Assembly (NCBI RefSeq): GCF_000744945.1
Contig: NZ_JQMX01000001.1
Location: 3,173,130-3,237,129 of the forward strand
Length of the DNA: 64,000 bases
Direction: 5' to 3'
DNA from: Carnobacterium maltaromaticum DSM 20342
Lineage (GTDB): Bacteria > Bacillota > Bacilli > Lactobacillales > Carnobacteriaceae
The notes beneath the pieces are model-generated. The model was given only the letters and a program-made list of their open reading frames with translations. It made no database searches and had not been told where the DNA came from. How positions within the stretch are numbered: the first letter of the stretch is position 1; every line of letters begins with the position of its first letter. Shown in pieces: positions 62,713 through 64,000 of the stretch. The translations under genes were made by a program, and so were the position numbers.

Positions 62713-64000
62713 ATGAAACAATTAATGGGACGAGAATTACTAGCAAATGAATTTAATAGTAATACGAATGAAATGAATCAGCAGATAGAAGTTAGACCTG
62801 GTTTTTTAATTAAGGGTAGTCAAATATCTTGTCAGCGCTGTGGGTGCAAATCAAATAAACTCCGAATAGAAGCCCCATGTTATTGTCAAAATAAATGTTT
62901 TTATTGTTTGAATTGTTTACAAATGGGAAAAATAAGGAGATGTAGTTTGTTATATTCCTTAGTTGAGTTGAATCAGTTTGATTCGTTAAGCTCACCAATT
63001 ATGACTTGGCAAGGGATTCTATCGAAACAACAAGAAAAAGCTTCAAAAGAAATTACCGAATCTGTAATAAAGAAGGAAACGAGGTTGATTTGGGCAGTGA
63101 CAGGAGCTGGTAAGACAGAAATGATTTTTGCAGGAATTGAACAAGCTTTAAAGAATGGCGAGCGGGTCTGCATTGCTTCACCAAGAGTTGATGTTTGTCT
63201 AGAGTTAGCTCCACGAGTTCAGAGTGCTTTTCCAAATGTTCCAATTGCTTTACTCCACGGAACTAGTCAAGAACGAGATACTTATAAGCAATTAATTATT
63301 GCGACTACACATCAGTTAATGCGATTCAAAGAAGCTTTTGATGTGTTAATTATTGATGAAATTGACGCTTTTCCGTTTACTGCAGATAAAACATTAGCTT
63401 TTGCAGCAGAAAAAGCCAGAAAAAAAAGAAGTTGTTTAATTTATTTATCTGCAACACCTTCAAAAAAAATGCAAAAAGAGCTTCAAAATAAAGAGTTAAT
63501 TGCGTCTATTTTACCAGCAAGATATCACGGTCATCCATTACCAGAACCTAAATGTATTTTTTTAGGTGAAAAAATGGAGGGAAAGAAGGCTAATAAGAGA
63601 TTGTTGAATATTTTACACCACTTTGTCAATCAAAAGCGACGATTTTTATTGTTTTCACCAAATATAAAGAAGATGCAAGAGTTAGAAAAAATAGTTCAAG
63701 CCGAGTTTTTTACTAAAACTATTGCGAGTGTTCATTCAGGAGATCCTGAACGTCAAGAAAAAGTGCTAGCTATGCGAAAAGGGGAATTGGATTTTTTATT
63801 GTGTACGACGATTCTCGAAAGAGGAGTGACATTTACAGATATTGATGTTTTAGTTTTAGGGGCAGAAGATCGAACCTTTACAGAAGCTGCATTAGTACAA
63901 ATTTCTGGCAGAGCAGGGCGACACCGTGATTACCCAACTGGTCAGGTAGTTTTTTTATATCATAGTTTAACTCGAGATATGAAACGAGCAATTAAGCAAA
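62713..64000 (+). CDS. comFA: Competence DNA-uptake helicase ComFA (partial, 3' end beyond the window)
   Basis: ComFA is the ATP-driven helicase/translocase on the inner face that helps pull single-stranded DNA through the ComEC channel. The visible 429 codons have an N-terminal zinc-binding Cys cluster (CQRCGC, then CYCQNKCFYCLNC), Walker A AVTGAGKTEM, SPRVDVCLELAPRV, LIIDEIDAFPF (DEID box, like DEVDAFP in Bacillus), YLSATPSKK and TTILERGVTFTD with ISGRAGRHRDYPTG (motif VI). ATG 62713 follows GGGAGG. No stop occurs before the window edge. comFC normally follows. No competence-box promoter was evident. Confidence 0.95.
   Translation, partial: MKQLMGRELLANEFNSNTNEMNQQIEVRPGFLIKGSQISCQRCGCKSNKLRIEAPCYCQNKCFYCLNCLQMGKIRRCSLLYSLVELNQFDSLSSPIMTWQGILSKQQEKASKEITESVIKKETRLIWAVTGAGKTEMIFAGIEQALKNGERVCIASPRVDVCLELAPRVQSAFPNVPIALLHGTSQERDTYKQLIIATTHQLMRFKEAFDVLIIDEIDAFPFTADKTLAFAAEKARKKRSCLIYLSATPSKKMQKELQNKELIASILPARYHGHPLPEPKCIFLGEKMEGKKANKRLLNILHHFVNQKRRFLLFSPNIKKMQELEKIVQAEFFTKTIASVHSGDPERQEKVLAMRKGELDFLLCTTILERGVTFTDIDVLVLGAEDRTFTEAALVQISGRAGRHRDYPTGQVVFLYHSLTRDMKRAIKQ

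Overview
The window is low-G+C Gram-positive DNA. It has strong AGGAGG-type ribosome binding sites, extended -10 promoters, U-tailed hairpin terminators, a CIRCE element, and LCP, TagO and LtaS-type envelope genes. Gene content and order point to Lactobacillales. My best guess is a Carnobacterium-like or Enterococcus-like organism, from inference only, since no rRNA or other marker was read. I saw no tRNA, rRNA, insertion sequence, prophage or CRISPR array.

Layout. (1) 1-4.2 kb: the tail of a membrane-anchored protein, then a tight five-gene cassette: two Mga-like regulators, an unknown secreted protein between them, and two tiny cytosolic proteins that look like paralogues. (2) 4.4-15.5 kb: a housekeeping block matching the Bacillus ydiC-groEL neighbourhood: tsaB, two rimI-like acetyltransferases, tsaD, an LCP protein, an ABC-F ATPase, rex, ydiK-like and CPBP (ydiL-like) genes, groES and groEL. 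A CsbD-like gene of 54 codons lies on the minus strand. (3) 15.5-20.8 kb: a gene remnant, a choloylglycine-hydrolase family enzyme, galE, a lipoprotein, and a secreted glucosaminidase with two copies of an unfamiliar C-terminal repeat.

(4) 21.2-48.9 kb: a large surface-polysaccharide region. The first half holds GT2 enzymes, a Wzy-like polymerase, rmlA, rmlC, rmlB, a Wzx-like flippase and rmlD (dTDP-L-rhamnose supply). The second half holds a nucleotide-sugar dehydrogenase and 4-epimerase pair of TviB/TviC type (predicted UDP-GalNAcA), GT4 enzymes, a Wzz-like protein, a second flippase and two Wzy-like polymerases that are paralogues of each other. Two GT4 genes are broken by single-A losses in A tracts (one also by a stop codon), and a small gene at 40.7-41.0 kb has three in-frame stops. 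This half is therefore decaying, phase-variable, or carries homopolymer sequencing errors. The NAD genes pncB and nadE sit inside the region. It ends with GtrA, a GtrB-like glycosyltransferase and an LtaS-like phosphoglycerol transferase, plausibly a module that decorates the polysaccharide.

(5) 48.9-54.1 kb: a TetR regulator divergent from a 1425-residue double acyl-CoA dehydratase activase fusion. (6) 54.2-56.9 kb: nagA-nagB-nagR for GlcNAc use, with two operator-like palindromes placed in the promoter. (7) 56.9-64 kb: tagO flanked by two LCP genes, then yigZ/yvyE, degV and a partial comFA, an order like Bacillus lytR-yvyE-degSU-degV-comFA but without degSU.

The main theme is envelope construction: lipid-linked initiation (TagO), rhamnose and uronic-acid precursors, polymerisation and flipping, LCP-type attachment to peptidoglycan, and glycerol-phosphate or glycosyl decoration.
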